Positions 17,369 through 26,919 of a stretch of 43,890 nucleotides of DNA are shown here, in pieces. The stretch is taken from positions 1-43,890 of the forward strand of contig NZ_JAKZMM010000035.1 of assembly GCF_022809355.1 (NCBI RefSeq), in the 5' to 3' direction. The stretch is from Parabacteroides faecalis. Its GTDB lineage: Bacteria > Bacteroidota > Bacteroidia > Bacteroidales > Tannerellaceae. The first letter of the stretch is position 1, and each line of letters starts with the position of its first letter. The position numbers and the translations under genes are program-made. The notes beneath the pieces are model-generated. The model saw only the letters and a program-made list of their open reading frames with translations, ran no database searches and was not told the DNA's origin.

Positions 17369-18130
17369 TCATACTCCAATGAATTTTCCTGGATCAAACG
17401 AAAGATGTTCGTTCTGGAATACATATCCCAATTGATTGGTTACACATTTTGTATCTCCAATCCGTACATCAACATTATAATGTGAATGCCCATATATCCA
17501 GTATTCAATACCGCTATCTTTTATGTAGTTCTCCAATTCTACAGTGAAGGCTCCGTTTGCTTTGCTTCCTGCAAATTTAGGGTGTTGCATGCGGAAAGAA
17601 GGAACGTGATGCGTAACAACTATTTTATGTTTTGCCTTGCTGACAGCCACGGCTTTACGGATAAAGTCTATGCATTTTTCATTTTCTTTGTTGAACTCGC
17701 TAAAAGTCAAGACTTCTCCTTTGTATAGTATTCTTCTGAAATCAGATATCACACTTTCCGTAAAGTACGCTTCTTCTAAAGGAATATGCCCCCATAATGT
17801 AGAAATGAAGAAATCTATTTCGTCCAATTGTACAATTCCATTATAGTAACAATGTATATTTGGGCGTATCTCCAGACAGTATCCGTCTTCTAAAGTGGCG
17901 ATGTCATAATTTTTGTAGAACTCATGGTTTCCCATACAAACAATCACTTGCCGATAGTTAACCGATGCCCAGTTCCAGAACGGATGGCGGCTGTAATTCT
18001 CATCCCCGAGATAGCCGATATCACCAGCCAGGACTAAGATGTCACCAGTAACGGGTAGGGGATTATGTTTGATATAGCTGCCATTTTCGGCAAATTCAAG
18101 ATGTAGGTCTGATGCGTATTGAATTCTCAT
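17369..18130 (-). CDS. Calcineurin-like metallophosphoesterase
   Basis: A 253-aa protein with all metal-binding motifs of the family in order: SDLHLEF (D-x-H, near residue 7), LAGDIGYLG (GD, about 34), CMGNHEFYKN (GNHE, about 66), VTHHVPSF (about 172) and YGHSHYN (GHxH, about 215). No signal peptide, so cytosolic. The ATG is 8 bp after the nucleotidyltransferase stop, making it the third gene of an AbiE-like operon. Substrates in the family include phosphodiesters, nucleotides and phosphoproteins; nothing here decides among them. Presence in the operon suggests that it accompanies or counters the nucleotidyltransferase. Confidence 0.85.
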   Translation of the reverse strand: MRIQYASDLHLEFAENGSYIKHNPLPVTGDILVLAGDIGYLGDENYSRHPFWNWASVNYRQVIVCMGNHEFYKNYDIATLEDGYCLEIRPNIHCYYNGIVQLDEIDFFISTLWGHIPLEEAYFTESVISDFRRILYKGEVLTFSEFNKENEKCIDFIRKAVAVSKAKHKIVVTHHVPSFRMQHPKFAGSKANGAFTVELENYIKDSGIEYWIYGHSHYNVDVRIGDTKCVTNQLGYVFQNEHLSFDPGKFIGV

Positions 18131-18138
18131 GTTACATA

Positions 18139-18921
18139 TTATGGTTTGATTACAAAAAGTTCTGTAAGTTGATTCAGTAATTCTGACACAAATTCCTTAT
18201 CTTGTCCTAAAGATGCAGCTAAAGAATCCGACAATTCATCCCAATTTCTATGTATTGAATCAACAAAGTCATTGATACATCTGACGATTGATTCTGGTGC
18301 TTCAATTTGAGAATCTTCCATGATTACGATATTCTTCAGAACGTCTGAGCGATGTTTGCGTATATCCTTGCTGTTTACATGCTTCCCATTCTGTTTATCA
18401 GCAACGAGATTAAGATATGCTTTAGCTTTAAGGGCTATTAATGCGGCTGGGTCTGCATGGCGTATTCCGTCAGTCTGCTTGCTGTGTTCTATGGTGAAAT
18501 AATAAAAATCGTCATCCATTATAATGGCACTAAGGCTGGAAACATCATCACCGATAGGTAACGGTTCGACGACAACACCCTTGGGCTCTCCTAACACATC
18601 AGGATGTCGGGATAATAGTTCTATCATTTCGGGATAACCTGCCTTTCCGTCCATAAAACGATATAACTCATATTTCGGAGGTTCTCCTTCTTTATGTTTA
18701 CGCTTTTCCGGCCTATAACCGGCTTCACGTATAAATTTCCAGAACTGTTCACCAAATGCCTCGGTTATATTCTCTGCTATGACAATCATATCTATGTCAT
18801 GTGTGGCACGTGGTCTTACAGTAGTTCCTGTCATTGCTATGTCACACGCAGTTCCGCCGATTACTACATAGTTGTCTGAGAAGCCGGCAAATGCCTCTCG
18901 GAATTTTTCTAATCCTTCCAT
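18139..18921 (-). CDS. AbiEii-like nucleotidyltransferase toxin
   Basis: A 260-aa protein with a DNA polymerase beta-like nucleotidyltransferase signature: a Gly-Gly motif in VVIGGTACDIAM (22-23) and a catalytic D-x-D in RATHDIDMIV (42-44). A later segment, SALIMDDDFY-like and PAALIALKAKAYLNL (about 155-175), carries a KAKA helix as in AbiEii/minimal-NTase proteins. Its start overlaps the upstream gene by 13 bp, and that gene has a winged-helix domain as expected of the AbiEi antitoxin. Known AbiEii/MenT-type toxins transfer nucleotides to RNA targets. The target here is unknown. Confidence 0.75.
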   Translation of the reverse strand: MEGLEKFREAFAGFSDNYVVIGGTACDIAMTGTTVRPRATHDIDMIVIAENITEAFGEQFWKFIREAGYRPEKRKHKEGEPPKYELYRFMDGKAGYPEMIELLSRHPDVLGEPKGVVVEPLPIGDDVSSLSAIIMDDDFYYFTIEHSKQTDGIRHADPAALIALKAKAYLNLVADKQNGKHVNSKDIRKHRSDVLKNIVIMEDSQIEAPESIVRCINDFVDSIHRNWDELSDSLAASLGQDKEFVSELLNQLTELFVIKP

Positions 18922-19877
18922 TCTATATCATTGATCATTCGTTCTACTTCTTTTTCGATGCGTGGGTCATTATCCTTTGCCAATGTAATGGCGAGGGATA
19001 AACGGTCAACCCATTGTAAATTTTCATTGGCTAATCCTATAGCAGGATATTTCCATACTTCTATTATAATACTACCATCATAAGTATTGGGGTTTTCTAG
19101 GACTGCAGAATCCTTTAATGTACGATATTCCTTGTTTGTCAACATAAACATCTTTTCCGGATCCGGATTAAGCCATGTGTAATGTGCCAGGGCATTTATT
19201 CCACAAATAGGAAATTCCTGTTCTGAATGAAGAGCATCGCAATAGATTCGTTGTTCCACAGGAGATATAAAGAATTCTTTTGCATTCTTCCATAATTCAA
19301 TACCTCTTTTTTTGAAATGAATCTGCTTCGTTCTTTGACCGACAAGGACCTTTTCACATAGTCCCAGATCCTCCATGCAGGTTATGCCCAGTGTCGTGCT
19401 TTCATATGAATATGGAACTAACTTTGCTATTTCTTTGGCAGAAAGTCCTTCAAGACTTCTCTCTTGAAGATGATATAAGAGGATATATTGTGCAACCGGT
19501 GTGAGAGCAGAAGCTATTTTTCTGTCGCTGGTCTTTTCTAGGGCAATGAGCATCGGTAAATGTGCATATTTGTCAGACATGACAAAATACACTCCTTTGT
19601 CAGTCAATCTTTGCCTTTCGTATGTAGGTCCTGGTTTCAGAATAAATACAACTGGAACACCTAATAATGCCATAATCCTGTCGGAAGTAATTTCACATTC
19701 CTTTGGTGTTGGATTACCTTTCCTTGGCTCCAAAAATATCATGGATGTGTCCTGATAGATTCCTTCATAAAATGTGTATGACAATTTCTCACCGACTGAT
19801 AAGCCTTTCAGTCGGTGCTTGTCACAGGTATTTATCCGTATTTTTCTATGTAATATGTTTATTTCTTCCAAAGCCAT
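18909..19877 (-). CDS. AbiEi/MarR-like winged-helix antitoxin
   Basis: A 322-aa protein. After an N-terminal alpha/beta domain of about 130 residues comes a winged-helix region: AQYILLYHLQERSLEGLSAK, then EIAKLVPYSYESTTLGITCM and a KQIHFKKRG wing (about 148-210). A C-terminal domain follows, with EFPICGINALAHYTWLNPDP. This order and the overlap with the nucleotidyltransferase point to the antitoxin of a type IV AbiE-like system. Promoter features lie just upstream (-7 box 19911-19918 and an inverted repeat 19944-19966), consistent with autoregulation. Confidence 0.65.
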   Translation of the reverse strand: MALEEINILHRKIRINTCDKHRLKGLSVGEKLSYTFYEGIYQDTSMIFLEPRKGNPTPKECEITSDRIMALLGVPVVFILKPGPTYERQRLTDKGVYFVMSDKYAHLPMLIALEKTSDRKIASALTPVAQYILLYHLQERSLEGLSAKEIAKLVPYSYESTTLGITCMEDLGLCEKVLVGQRTKQIHFKKRGIELWKNAKEFFISPVEQRIYCDALHSEQEFPICGINALAHYTWLNPDPEKMFMLTNKEYRTLKDSAVLENPNTYDGSIIIEVWKYPAIGLANENLQWVDRLSLAITLAKDNDPRIEKEVERMINDIEWKD

Positions 19878-19910
19878 TATGCTCTATTTTAATGGTATAT
19901 TAAAACGTAG

Positions 19911-19966
19911 CAAAAATAATAAGAATATTTTATATTACAACTATATATCATATTAAAAATGATATA
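19911..19966 (-). promoter_or_regulatory. Promoter and inverted repeat of the AbiE-like operon
   Basis: On the minus strand TATTTTTG at 19911-19918 matches TAnnTTTG and lies 33 bp ahead of the antitoxin ATG. A perfect inverted repeat TATATCAT-N7-ATGATATA covers 19944-19966, just upstream. AbiEi antitoxins are known to repress their own promoters through inverted repeats, so this is a plausible operator. The AT-richness of the area lowers certainty. Confidence 0.5.
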
Positions 19967-20585
19967 ATAAGTTTGAATTAACCGTATGTTTAAATGTTAT
20001 ATGTATCGGGAATGGAATACTCATATCTGATAACCTTTTTTAGAGATAGTTGTTTATGAAATTCTATCTTTCTTCTGCTTTCTTTTTTATTTGCTGAAAC
20101 CTTTTATTCTACATCATCTGGTAGCGAACCAACCATAACTATACTATTATACTTTACTCCATCCTTTTGAGCTATTCCTATTAAATTCCTTCAGTAATAT
20201 TGTTCCATTCCAATGACCATATTAGGTCTTATGATGGTAATAATTCTTTACTATACTTATTTTACACATGAAAAATGCTATGTTTTATCATCGTTTTTAC
20301 GACTTCCTTAATGTGTAAGTCGCATTCTGCAAGTACTAGTAAACCTATTCCCTAGATTTTTTTAACTTTTCAGTCTGCCTCCCATACAAAAAACTTTTCA
20401 AGGCCTTAAGGCATATACAACATTGGTAAATCTAAACTTTAAACTTGCAATAAGCGAGAGTAGGACTGAAGTCTTCCTTTGACAGGTTGGCTATATCCTT
20501 TTTTCTCCTTGCTGAAAATATCACCGTAAGTATGTTTTTGGGTATTAGTATTTGAAGTAGAATTATTTTTTTTGATTAAAATATC
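19967..20585. other. Intergenic region with a coding-like remnant
   Basis: No intact gene. On the minus strand, 20104-20187 reads NLIGIAQKDGVKYNSIVMVG and then SLPDDVE before a TAA. This is protein-like and stands out from flanking frames broken by stops, so it is probably a gene fossil of unknown identity. The rest is AT-rich. It separates the leftward AbiE-like operon from the rightward HipBA operon. Confidence 0.4.
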
Positions 20586-20647
20586 TATCAATATATCATA
20601 AAATAAATATAAATACTTATATTTGTATATTATATGATAAGTTGATA
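20586..20647 (+). promoter_or_regulatory. hipB promoter with flanking inverted repeats
   Basis: TATCAATATATCATA (20586-20600) and TATGATAAGTTGATA (20633-20647) are inverted copies matching at 13 of 15 positions. They bracket a -7 box TATATTTG at 20618-20625. The second arm ends one base before the HipB start codon. HipB-type antitoxins bind palindromes around their own promoter, so these are good operator candidates. Confidence 0.55.
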
Positions 20648-20648
20648 T

Positions 20649-20969
20649 ATGGTAAAAACAACGATGGGTACAAAGCTGCCAAGAAAATTAGAGCAGAAGA
20701 TGCAGATAGTTGGTGAGCAGATCAAGCTGGCCAGACTACGCAGGAATCTCAGTGTCGCTCAGGTAGCCGAACGTGCCACCTGTTCGCCTCTCACAGTTTC
20801 ACGTATAGAAAAAGGTACACCTACTGTGGCAATTGGTATTTATCTAAGGGTGCTTTATGCACTTCAGCTGGATGATGATATTCTGCTGCTTGCAAAAGAA
20901 GATGTAATGGGAAAGGCCTTGCAGGATTTGAGTCTTAAGAAACGAGAAAGAGCATCCAAAAAAGAATAA
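20649..20969 (+). CDS. HipB-like XRE antitoxin
   Basis: A 106-aa protein with an XRE helix-turn-helix (GEQIKLARLRRNLSVAQVAE, then RATCSPLTVSRIEKGTPTV; residues about 24-62) and a charged C-terminal tail. It ends 3 bp before the HipA ATG. Antitoxin and autorepressor role follows from the gene pair. The start at 20649 is adjacent to the operator arm; ATG at residue 6 is an alternative. Confidence 0.8.
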   Translation: MVKTTMGTKLPRKLEQKMQIVGEQIKLARLRRNLSVAQVAERATCSPLTVSRIEKGTPTVAIGIYLRVLYALQLDDDILLLAKEDVMGKALQDLSLKKRERASKKE

Positions 20970-20972
20970 GTG

Positions 20973-22247
20973 ATGAAAAAACTTTATGTATTTGCCGATT
21001 TCGATTGGCTGAAAGAACCAAGGCTTGTTGGAGAGCTGAGTTACGAATCACTTCGTGGCTCAGACAGTTATGGATTCTGTTATAGTAATGAGTGGCTGAA
21101 GGACTATGGCAGTCTGTTCCTCGGTGATGATTTGAACAACTATCCTGATCAGCAGTACACGGCTCCTGATAAGGATATTTTCAGATGCTTTTCTGATGCT
21201 CTTCCAGACAGGTGGGGACGAACCTTGATAAACCGCAGGGAACAGATTATGGCAAAGGAAGAAAAGCGACCGGTGCGAAGGCTTTCTTCATTCGACTATC
21301 TTATCGGGATTGAGGACTTTTCTCGCATGGGGGCTTTTCGATTCAAGGAGTCTGTAAATGGAGATTATATCAATGCAAGCGAAATCATGCGCATACCACC
21401 ACTGACAGATATTCGTGAGTTGATTGCAGCTAGTTCCGAAATAGAGAAAAGTGAAGATGAGAACAGGTTACCTGAAATGCGTTGGATTGCTCAACTGGTA
21501 CAACCTGGTTCATCTCTTGGCGGAGCACGTCCAAAGGCAAGTGTAATTGACGAGAACAAGATTTTGTATATAGCAAAGTTCCCGTCCCGCAAAGATGATT
21601 ATGATGTGGGACTTTGGGAACATTTCTCACATCTGTTGGCAAAGAAGGCTGGTGTCAATGCTGCAGATACAAGAGTAATCTCTACTAGCGACAAATACCA
21701 TGCTTTGCTTTCTCGACGATTTGACAGAAGGGAAGACGGTAAGCGCATACATTTTGCTTCAGCCATGACTCTTTTGGGTTTGAATGATGGTGACAATGCT
21801 AATACCGGACATGGCTATCTGGATATTGTCGATTTCATACTTCAGAATTGTACTAATGTGGAGGATAATCTGCAAGAACTGTATCGCAGAGTTGCATTCA
21901 ATATTTGCATTGGTAATACGGATGACCATTTCCGTAATCACGGTTTCCTTCTGACAGCTAAGGGATGGACTTTGGCTCCGGCTTACGATATTAATCCAAC
22001 GCTGAATGAGTATCAGAGTCTGTTAATTAACAGCTATACCAATAAATCGGATTTGAATGAATTGCTGAATTCTTGTGAGGAATATATGTTACAGAAGCAT
22101 ATTGCTCGGCAAATCATTAGTGAAGTACTGAATACGGTTAAGTATTGGCAGTCATTGTCAAACCGATTAGGGATAATAAGAACTGAACAAAACGTGTTCT
22201 ATACAATTTTTGAACGACAAATAGGATTATATAATCCTAAGTCTTAA
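20973..22247 (+). CDS. hipA: HipA-like serine/threonine kinase toxin
   Basis: A 424-aa protein (ATG chosen over the GTG one codon earlier). Motifs of the HipA kinase fold are clear: N-terminal HipA_N segment with DALPDRWGRTLINRR, the Gly-rich GSSLGGARPKASV loop (about 184-196), and IAKFPSRKDDYDV with the ATP-binding Lys. The catalytic loop NICIGNTDDHFRNHGFLL (about 310-327) and the metal-binding PAYDINPT follow. HipA toxins phosphorylate translation factors such as glutamyl-tRNA synthetase in Proteobacteria; the target here is unknown. Paired with HipB, and 59 bp ahead of the DUF262 pair. Confidence 0.88.
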   Translation: MKKLYVFADFDWLKEPRLVGELSYESLRGSDSYGFCYSNEWLKDYGSLFLGDDLNNYPDQQYTAPDKDIFRCFSDALPDRWGRTLINRREQIMAKEEKRPVRRLSSFDYLIGIEDFSRMGAFRFKESVNGDYINASEIMRIPPLTDIRELIAASSEIEKSEDENRLPEMRWIAQLVQPGSSLGGARPKASVIDENKILYIAKFPSRKDDYDVGLWEHFSHLLAKKAGVNAADTRVISTSDKYHALLSRRFDRREDGKRIHFASAMTLLGLNDGDNANTGHGYLDIVDFILQNCTNVEDNLQELYRRVAFNICIGNTDDHFRNHGFLLTAKGWTLAPAYDINPTLNEYQSLLINSYTNKSDLNELLNSCEEYMLQKHIARQIISEVLNTVKYWQSLSNRLGIIRTEQNVFYTIFERQIGLYNPKS

Positions 22248-22306
22248 TATATAAATAAATTCGACATAAGATAAAATAAATAATCAACTATTAAAAACTA
22301 TATTAT

Positions 22307-24304
22307 ATGTCTCTTGTACCAAAACCGTTTCATGAATTGCTAAAAATGCATTTCATTATACCGCCGTATCAACGTGGATATCGTTGGGAATCACGTCAGG
22401 TAGAGGAACTTCTCGATGATTTGCTGGATTTTGTAAAATCTATGAAGTCAAAAAGAAACCGTAATAATGAAGGCCGTGAACCGTACTATTGTCTTCAGCC
22501 CATTGCAGTGGTAAGTCATCCGAAAAATGTAGATACTTATTTTGTTGTCGACGGTCAACAACGTCTTACAACTATATATATCCTTATGCATTATCTGTCG
22601 AAGAACAGTGATTATGAATACCCCGTATATGAGTTCTCTCTCCCTAGTAGGGATATTCAGAATGAATATCTGGCCAAACTTGAATTCATGGAGGATGATA
22701 AGAAATATATTGACAACATAGACAATTTCTATGTGAAGAAAGCGTATTCTACAATTGTAGAGTGGTTTTCTAGGGACGGGCATGACAGATATAAGGGAAA
22801 AATCCGGGATATCTTTGCTATGACTCCGGATGAGGACGAGGAACAAAACGATGTCCGAGTAATATGGTACGAAATCGGCAGCAAGGAAGCTCACAGAGCT
22901 TTCCGTGAACTGAACTATGGCAAAATTCCACTGACTTCGACGGAACTTGTCAAAGCTTTGCTGCTACAGGAAAGGAATACAAATTCTTCCGGGCATTACA
23001 GCAGGGGTGCATCATATCGCAGAGCGCTTGAATGGGACGCAATGGAGCATGCTTTACAGAACCCTTATTTATGGTCGATGCTGGCAGAAGCAAATGACGG
23101 AACATTGTCTCACATGGAACTTGTTCTGGATTTTGTGGCAGACAGACTGAACAATGAAATGACTGACGAGAATGGCAACAGGCCTGTGGAACGCAAGGAA
23201 TCCAAGAATTCCAGGGATGACTTCAATTATCAGGTAATCAATGAATATCTGAGGAGGAATGACAATAGCAGTGATACGGTAGAGGACGTATGGAAAAGAA
23301 TACAGATAATTTTCAATCTTGTATCGAACTGGTACTCTAACAGGCATTGGTATCATCTGATAGGGCTTTGCCGTATACTGCAAGTCGGAAAGCAACGGAA
23401 ACGCAGGGATTTCGTCGAGTATATCTATAAGATGTCTGTTGATGAAAACGGAACTCCTATAGACAGACCGCAGTTTACCGGCAGACTTGAAAAGGAGGTG
23501 GGCAGACTGGTCAGACTGGGTAAGGGTATTACTCTTGAAGGCCTCCGTTATGACGAAAACAACGATTCCATAATAAGAGTATTAAAACTGCTCAATGTAC
23601 AGGAAGCAATTAATGACAATACGGAGGAGAAGAGGTTTGCTTTTCATCTGTTTGAGATATTCAATGTGACATCGCTTGAACATATTCATCCGCAGAACAT
23701 TACATCCGACATCGGTTTCGAGGATTTCAGGATGTGGTTTGAAAGGAGAAGTGAGGATTTCAACAAACTTGATGATGCTGAATTGCGTGCCTTGCTCCAG
23801 AATGATATATCTAACAGTCCGGATTCTGATTCCATGGACATGGACTGGAGAATAGCAGAGAAGAAAAAGGAAGTAGAGAAGGCTATCAGTGTTTTGAAGT
23901 ATCTTACATCTGACAAAAAAATCTTTTCGGATGATTACAACCAGAACGAACTGGAACGAAATTCCACAATCCTTGACGGATTTTTCGGAGACCTGGCCGG
24001 AATAAAACCGGAAGATATGCATAGTATCAGGAATCTGGCCCTAGTTGACAAAGAAACAAATTCGGCCATGCAGAATTATCTGCTGGACAGAAAACGCTCC
24101 ATCCTTATGGGCCGTCATGACAGTTGTAACATTTCCAATCCGAAAAATCTAAAAGGAACTTATGCACTACCGGCAACACGTAAGGTGTTCTGTAAAGAGT
24201 ATTCAAGATGCTCGCCTGGTGATATGCGCTTATGGCGTCCGGAAGACAGGAACAACTATTTTAGAGTCATTAATGACGTATATGATTATTACACCTCAAA
24301 ATAA
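22307..24304 (+). CDS. DUF262/DUF1524 (GmrSD-like) protein
   Basis: A 665-aa protein. The N-terminal DUF262 domain, a ParB/Srx-like NTP-binding fold, shows IPPYQRGYRW (about 18-27) and FVVDGQQRLTTIYIL (about 81-95). The C-terminal part has the DUF1524 His-Me nuclease signature LEHIHPQN (about 456-463). Fused or paired DUF262/DUF1524 proteins (GmrSD, BrxU, SspE types) cut foreign or modified DNA in an NTP-dependent way. The next gene, also DUF262, begins 8 bp downstream. No separate promoter is obvious, so it may be read from the HipBA operon. Confidence 0.82.
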   Translation: MSLVPKPFHELLKMHFIIPPYQRGYRWESRQVEELLDDLLDFVKSMKSKRNRNNEGREPYYCLQPIAVVSHPKNVDTYFVVDGQQRLTTIYILMHYLSKNSDYEYPVYEFSLPSRDIQNEYLAKLEFMEDDKKYIDNIDNFYVKKAYSTIVEWFSRDGHDRYKGKIRDIFAMTPDEDEEQNDVRVIWYEIGSKEAHRAFRELNYGKIPLTSTELVKALLLQERNTNSSGHYSRGASYRRALEWDAMEHALQNPYLWSMLAEANDGTLSHMELVLDFVADRLNNEMTDENGNRPVERKESKNSRDDFNYQVINEYLRRNDNSSDTVEDVWKRIQIIFNLVSNWYSNRHWYHLIGLCRILQVGKQRKRRDFVEYIYKMSVDENGTPIDRPQFTGRLEKEVGRLVRLGKGITLEGLRYDENNDSIIRVLKLLNVQEAINDNTEEKRFAFHLFEIFNVTSLEHIHPQNITSDIGFEDFRMWFERRSEDFNKLDDAELRALLQNDISNSPDSDSMDMDWRIAEKKKEVEKAISVLKYLTSDKKIFSDDYNQNELERNSTILDGFFGDLAGIKPEDMHSIRNLALVDKETNSAMQNYLLDRKRSILMGRHDSCNISNPKNLKGTYALPATRKVFCKEYSRCSPGDMRLWRPEDRNNYFRVINDVYDYYTSK

Positions 24305-24312
24305 ACAAGAAT

Positions 24313-26736
24313 ATGCTCAACAAGAATACTGAAAAATACAATAAGTTCGCCGGCAGGAACGGTGTGGCTATCCCTATCATTCAACGTGACTATGTACAGG
24401 GGGCGGATGTGAACTTCGAGAAACGTGACAAGTTCATCAAGAAACTGTTTGATGCCCTGCTGAACCGTGAAACATGTGAACTGCATTTCATATATGGCTC
24501 TACGGATGTGACAAAACCGTCTGAACCGTATTTTCAGCCGGTGGACGGCCAGCAGAGGCTTACTACGCTTGCTCTTATAGGCTGGCTGCTGAACCAGAAG
24601 TGCGGCCTTAAATATTCAGGTTGCCTGAAGCCGCTTACATATACTTCACGTCCGTCAACAGAACAGTTCTGCAAACTTATGCGTGAATTCAAACTGCCGG
24701 AAAATCCTGGAACCACGATATCCGATTACATCAAGAATGTTCCCGGATGGTTTTCTGAATTCTGGAAACTGGATTCTTCGATAAATTCCATGCTTGAATT
24801 TCTTGACAAGGCTGATTCCCTACTTGGCTCTGAGAGATATAAAGACCATATAGAGGATATGGCGGAAACGTTCTTCAATGATTCTCCGTTTGAGTTTGAG
24901 AGCCTTGACATGGAGAACCTGGACCTGAATGATGACTTGTATGTCAAGATGAATGCCAGAGGTAAACTGCTTACACCATTCGAAAACTGGAAAGCGGAAT
25001 TCGAAGATTTTCTTGGTAAAAATTTCAAGGACGTAAAGTATCCGTTCAGGAATATTCCAGGGATACCGGATACGCCTACCTTGGAAGAATACTTTGAATA
25101 TTCAATAGAACATGACTGGTGTGATATACTCTGGCCGAGAGCGTACAAATGCTGGAATGCAAAAAGCGAGGAGGAAAAGAAGAAAATCCTGTATCCGTCC
25201 ATTGATGAATGGTTTATGAACCTGCTTGACTACGTGTCGCAGTTCCTTATGTTTGCCGCTATGCCGGATGCAGAGTCTGTTTACAAGAACAGCGGACTGA
25301 AAAACATGAGGGACCTTTATGCTCATGAAATAGACAGTTCAAGGATTGAAGTGTATAAGGAGGAGGAGAATGTGATAAAACTGTTCAGGATTCTTGATCT
25401 TCTTGTGGATATCTACAGGAGATGTGGGGATTTTGGTGCTTTCATGTCGCGTTATTTTATTGCAACTTCTTCTACCGCACGTCTGGATAAAGAGGTGGAG
25501 AGACATAAGGTCAACCTGTTTGACTGTAATATAGACCTTGTCTCAACCTGTTTGGAAACGGGGACTGATATGGATATTACATCCCAGATAGTTCTGTGGA
25601 GTTTCTTACAATGGATGCTTTCTCATCCGGAGGAACTGCTGCCGGATTCTGACATGGTCGCTTTTACAGATTACTTGCGTGTTATGACCGGTTGGGTAAG
25701 GGGTATGAGACAGCGTCTTACGAATGGATATCAGGTTGGAGCAAATGCCCGTTTGTCGGATTTCCATGAAGCAGACATTATTTCGAATAAACTTTCTGCT
25801 GCAGCCAATATGTTTGATGCTCTACTGGAAACAACGGAGAAATCGCTTGAAGATGAACGAGTTAAAGCCAGGTTGTATGGTACGCCAAATTTCGATATTA
25901 TCAGGGAATTGTCTACATGCCGTCCTCTTTATTATTCATTTGGGCTTCTGATGCCTTCCATTATAAGCTGCAGTGATACGGAAAGTTACATTAAAAGGTT
26001 CTATGAATTCTGGACTATAAGTGACACGAAAAGGGTCCAGAAACTTGTAAGCTGCGGTTTCAAAGGTATCAGACCATATGTGGACTGTTGGTTCTACGGT
26101 ATGACGGGAAGATGGGATTATATCTTCACTATAGGTAAAGATGACAGAGGGTTTGTCAATGTTATTGAAGCTTTTACGCATCTGATGAACGGTGATAGTC
26201 CTATATGTTATTCTTATGATACCATGGCTTATTATATGGTGAAATATAAGGACTTTGTAGAGGCAAATGGGGGTGGTGTGATGCGTCACTATTTCAGACA
26301 TGATGCAGGTAATGAATTTACTGTATGGACCATTAAATCCCCAAAAACGAAACCACGGCAGGGTACTAATACTGACCCATATGCCTACACTGTGCGTAAG
26401 CTCTATGAAGGTGAAGGAAGTAATGAATACGAACTCAGTGATTGGAGTGAGAATTCGGAACATGGAGCATTGTACATAAGGACTGAAGGTTCGGATTCTG
26501 ATGCCATGTATATGGAATGCTATCCCAAAGGTTGGGAGATTGGCATATGGGACAAAAGGCAGAAAGTTACGAGAAAGTTTGGAAATCGTTTTGAAACTAT
26601 TTCAAACGCTGAAGGAAATGCTGTTGGCTTTAGGGATACTGAAAATATCTTCAGCTTTGACGGTCTGGTGCTGCTTGATCTTCCCGGTAAGGACCGTATA
26701 CAGACTGCACTTTCTTTTTTAGAAGCTATATCATAA
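24313..26736 (+). CDS. Second DUF262-domain protein
   Basis: An 807-aa protein with a DUF262 core: VAIPIIQRDYVQG (about 18-30), FQPVDGQQRLTTLALI (about 75-90) and YVKMNARGKLLTPFENWKAE (about 212-231). The latter is the usual distal DUF262 motif. I see no His-Me nuclease motif like the one in the partner. The last 250 residues are beta-rich (for example SEHGALYIRTEG, MYMECYPKGWEIGIWD) and may bind DNA or another protein. Immediate linkage (8 bp) to the first DUF262 gene implies a two-component restriction system in which only one subunit carries a visible nuclease. Slightly richer in G+C than the flanking operons. Confidence 0.8.
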   Translation: MLNKNTEKYNKFAGRNGVAIPIIQRDYVQGADVNFEKRDKFIKKLFDALLNRETCELHFIYGSTDVTKPSEPYFQPVDGQQRLTTLALIGWLLNQKCGLKYSGCLKPLTYTSRPSTEQFCKLMREFKLPENPGTTISDYIKNVPGWFSEFWKLDSSINSMLEFLDKADSLLGSERYKDHIEDMAETFFNDSPFEFESLDMENLDLNDDLYVKMNARGKLLTPFENWKAEFEDFLGKNFKDVKYPFRNIPGIPDTPTLEEYFEYSIEHDWCDILWPRAYKCWNAKSEEEKKKILYPSIDEWFMNLLDYVSQFLMFAAMPDAESVYKNSGLKNMRDLYAHEIDSSRIEVYKEEENVIKLFRILDLLVDIYRRCGDFGAFMSRYFIATSSTARLDKEVERHKVNLFDCNIDLVSTCLETGTDMDITSQIVLWSFLQWMLSHPEELLPDSDMVAFTDYLRVMTGWVRGMRQRLTNGYQVGANARLSDFHEADIISNKLSAAANMFDALLETTEKSLEDERVKARLYGTPNFDIIRELSTCRPLYYSFGLLMPSIISCSDTESYIKRFYEFWTISDTKRVQKLVSCGFKGIRPYVDCWFYGMTGRWDYIFTIGKDDRGFVNVIEAFTHLMNGDSPICYSYDTMAYYMVKYKDFVEANGGGVMRHYFRHDAGNEFTVWTIKSPKTKPRQGTNTDPYAYTVRKLYEGEGSNEYELSDWSENSEHGALYIRTEGSDSDAMYMECYPKGWEIGIWDKRQKVTRKFGNRFETISNAEGNAVGFRDTENIFSFDGLVLLDLPGKDRIQTALSFLEAIS

Positions 26737-26760
26737 AAGATATGAGTTTTTAGAGAAAAT

Positions 26761-26833
26761 GATACTGTTTCAAAAGGTGTATAAAGTAAGCAAACAGATG
26801 TTGACTTTTCAAATATATTTTTGGAACAGTATC
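26761..26833. repeat. 73-bp element with inverted ends
   Basis: GATACTGTTTCAAAA (26761-26775) and TTTTGGAACAGTATC (26819-26833) are inverted copies with one mismatch in 15 positions, separated by 43 AT-rich bases. The ends resemble insertion-sequence termini, so this may be a tiny miniature element. A loose read-through terminator is less likely because the loop is long. Confidence 0.45.
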
Positions 26834-26919
26834 TAATCTCGTTTTATTAGAGTAAATAAGATATATCACTAGAAAATAAAAGACTCACCCTGAGCGCGCT
26901 GTTCTTTGTTGAATGAATG

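Noticed and set aside
25936-26463. 175-codon minus-strand open frame
   Set aside because: Antisense within the second DUF262 gene; no support.
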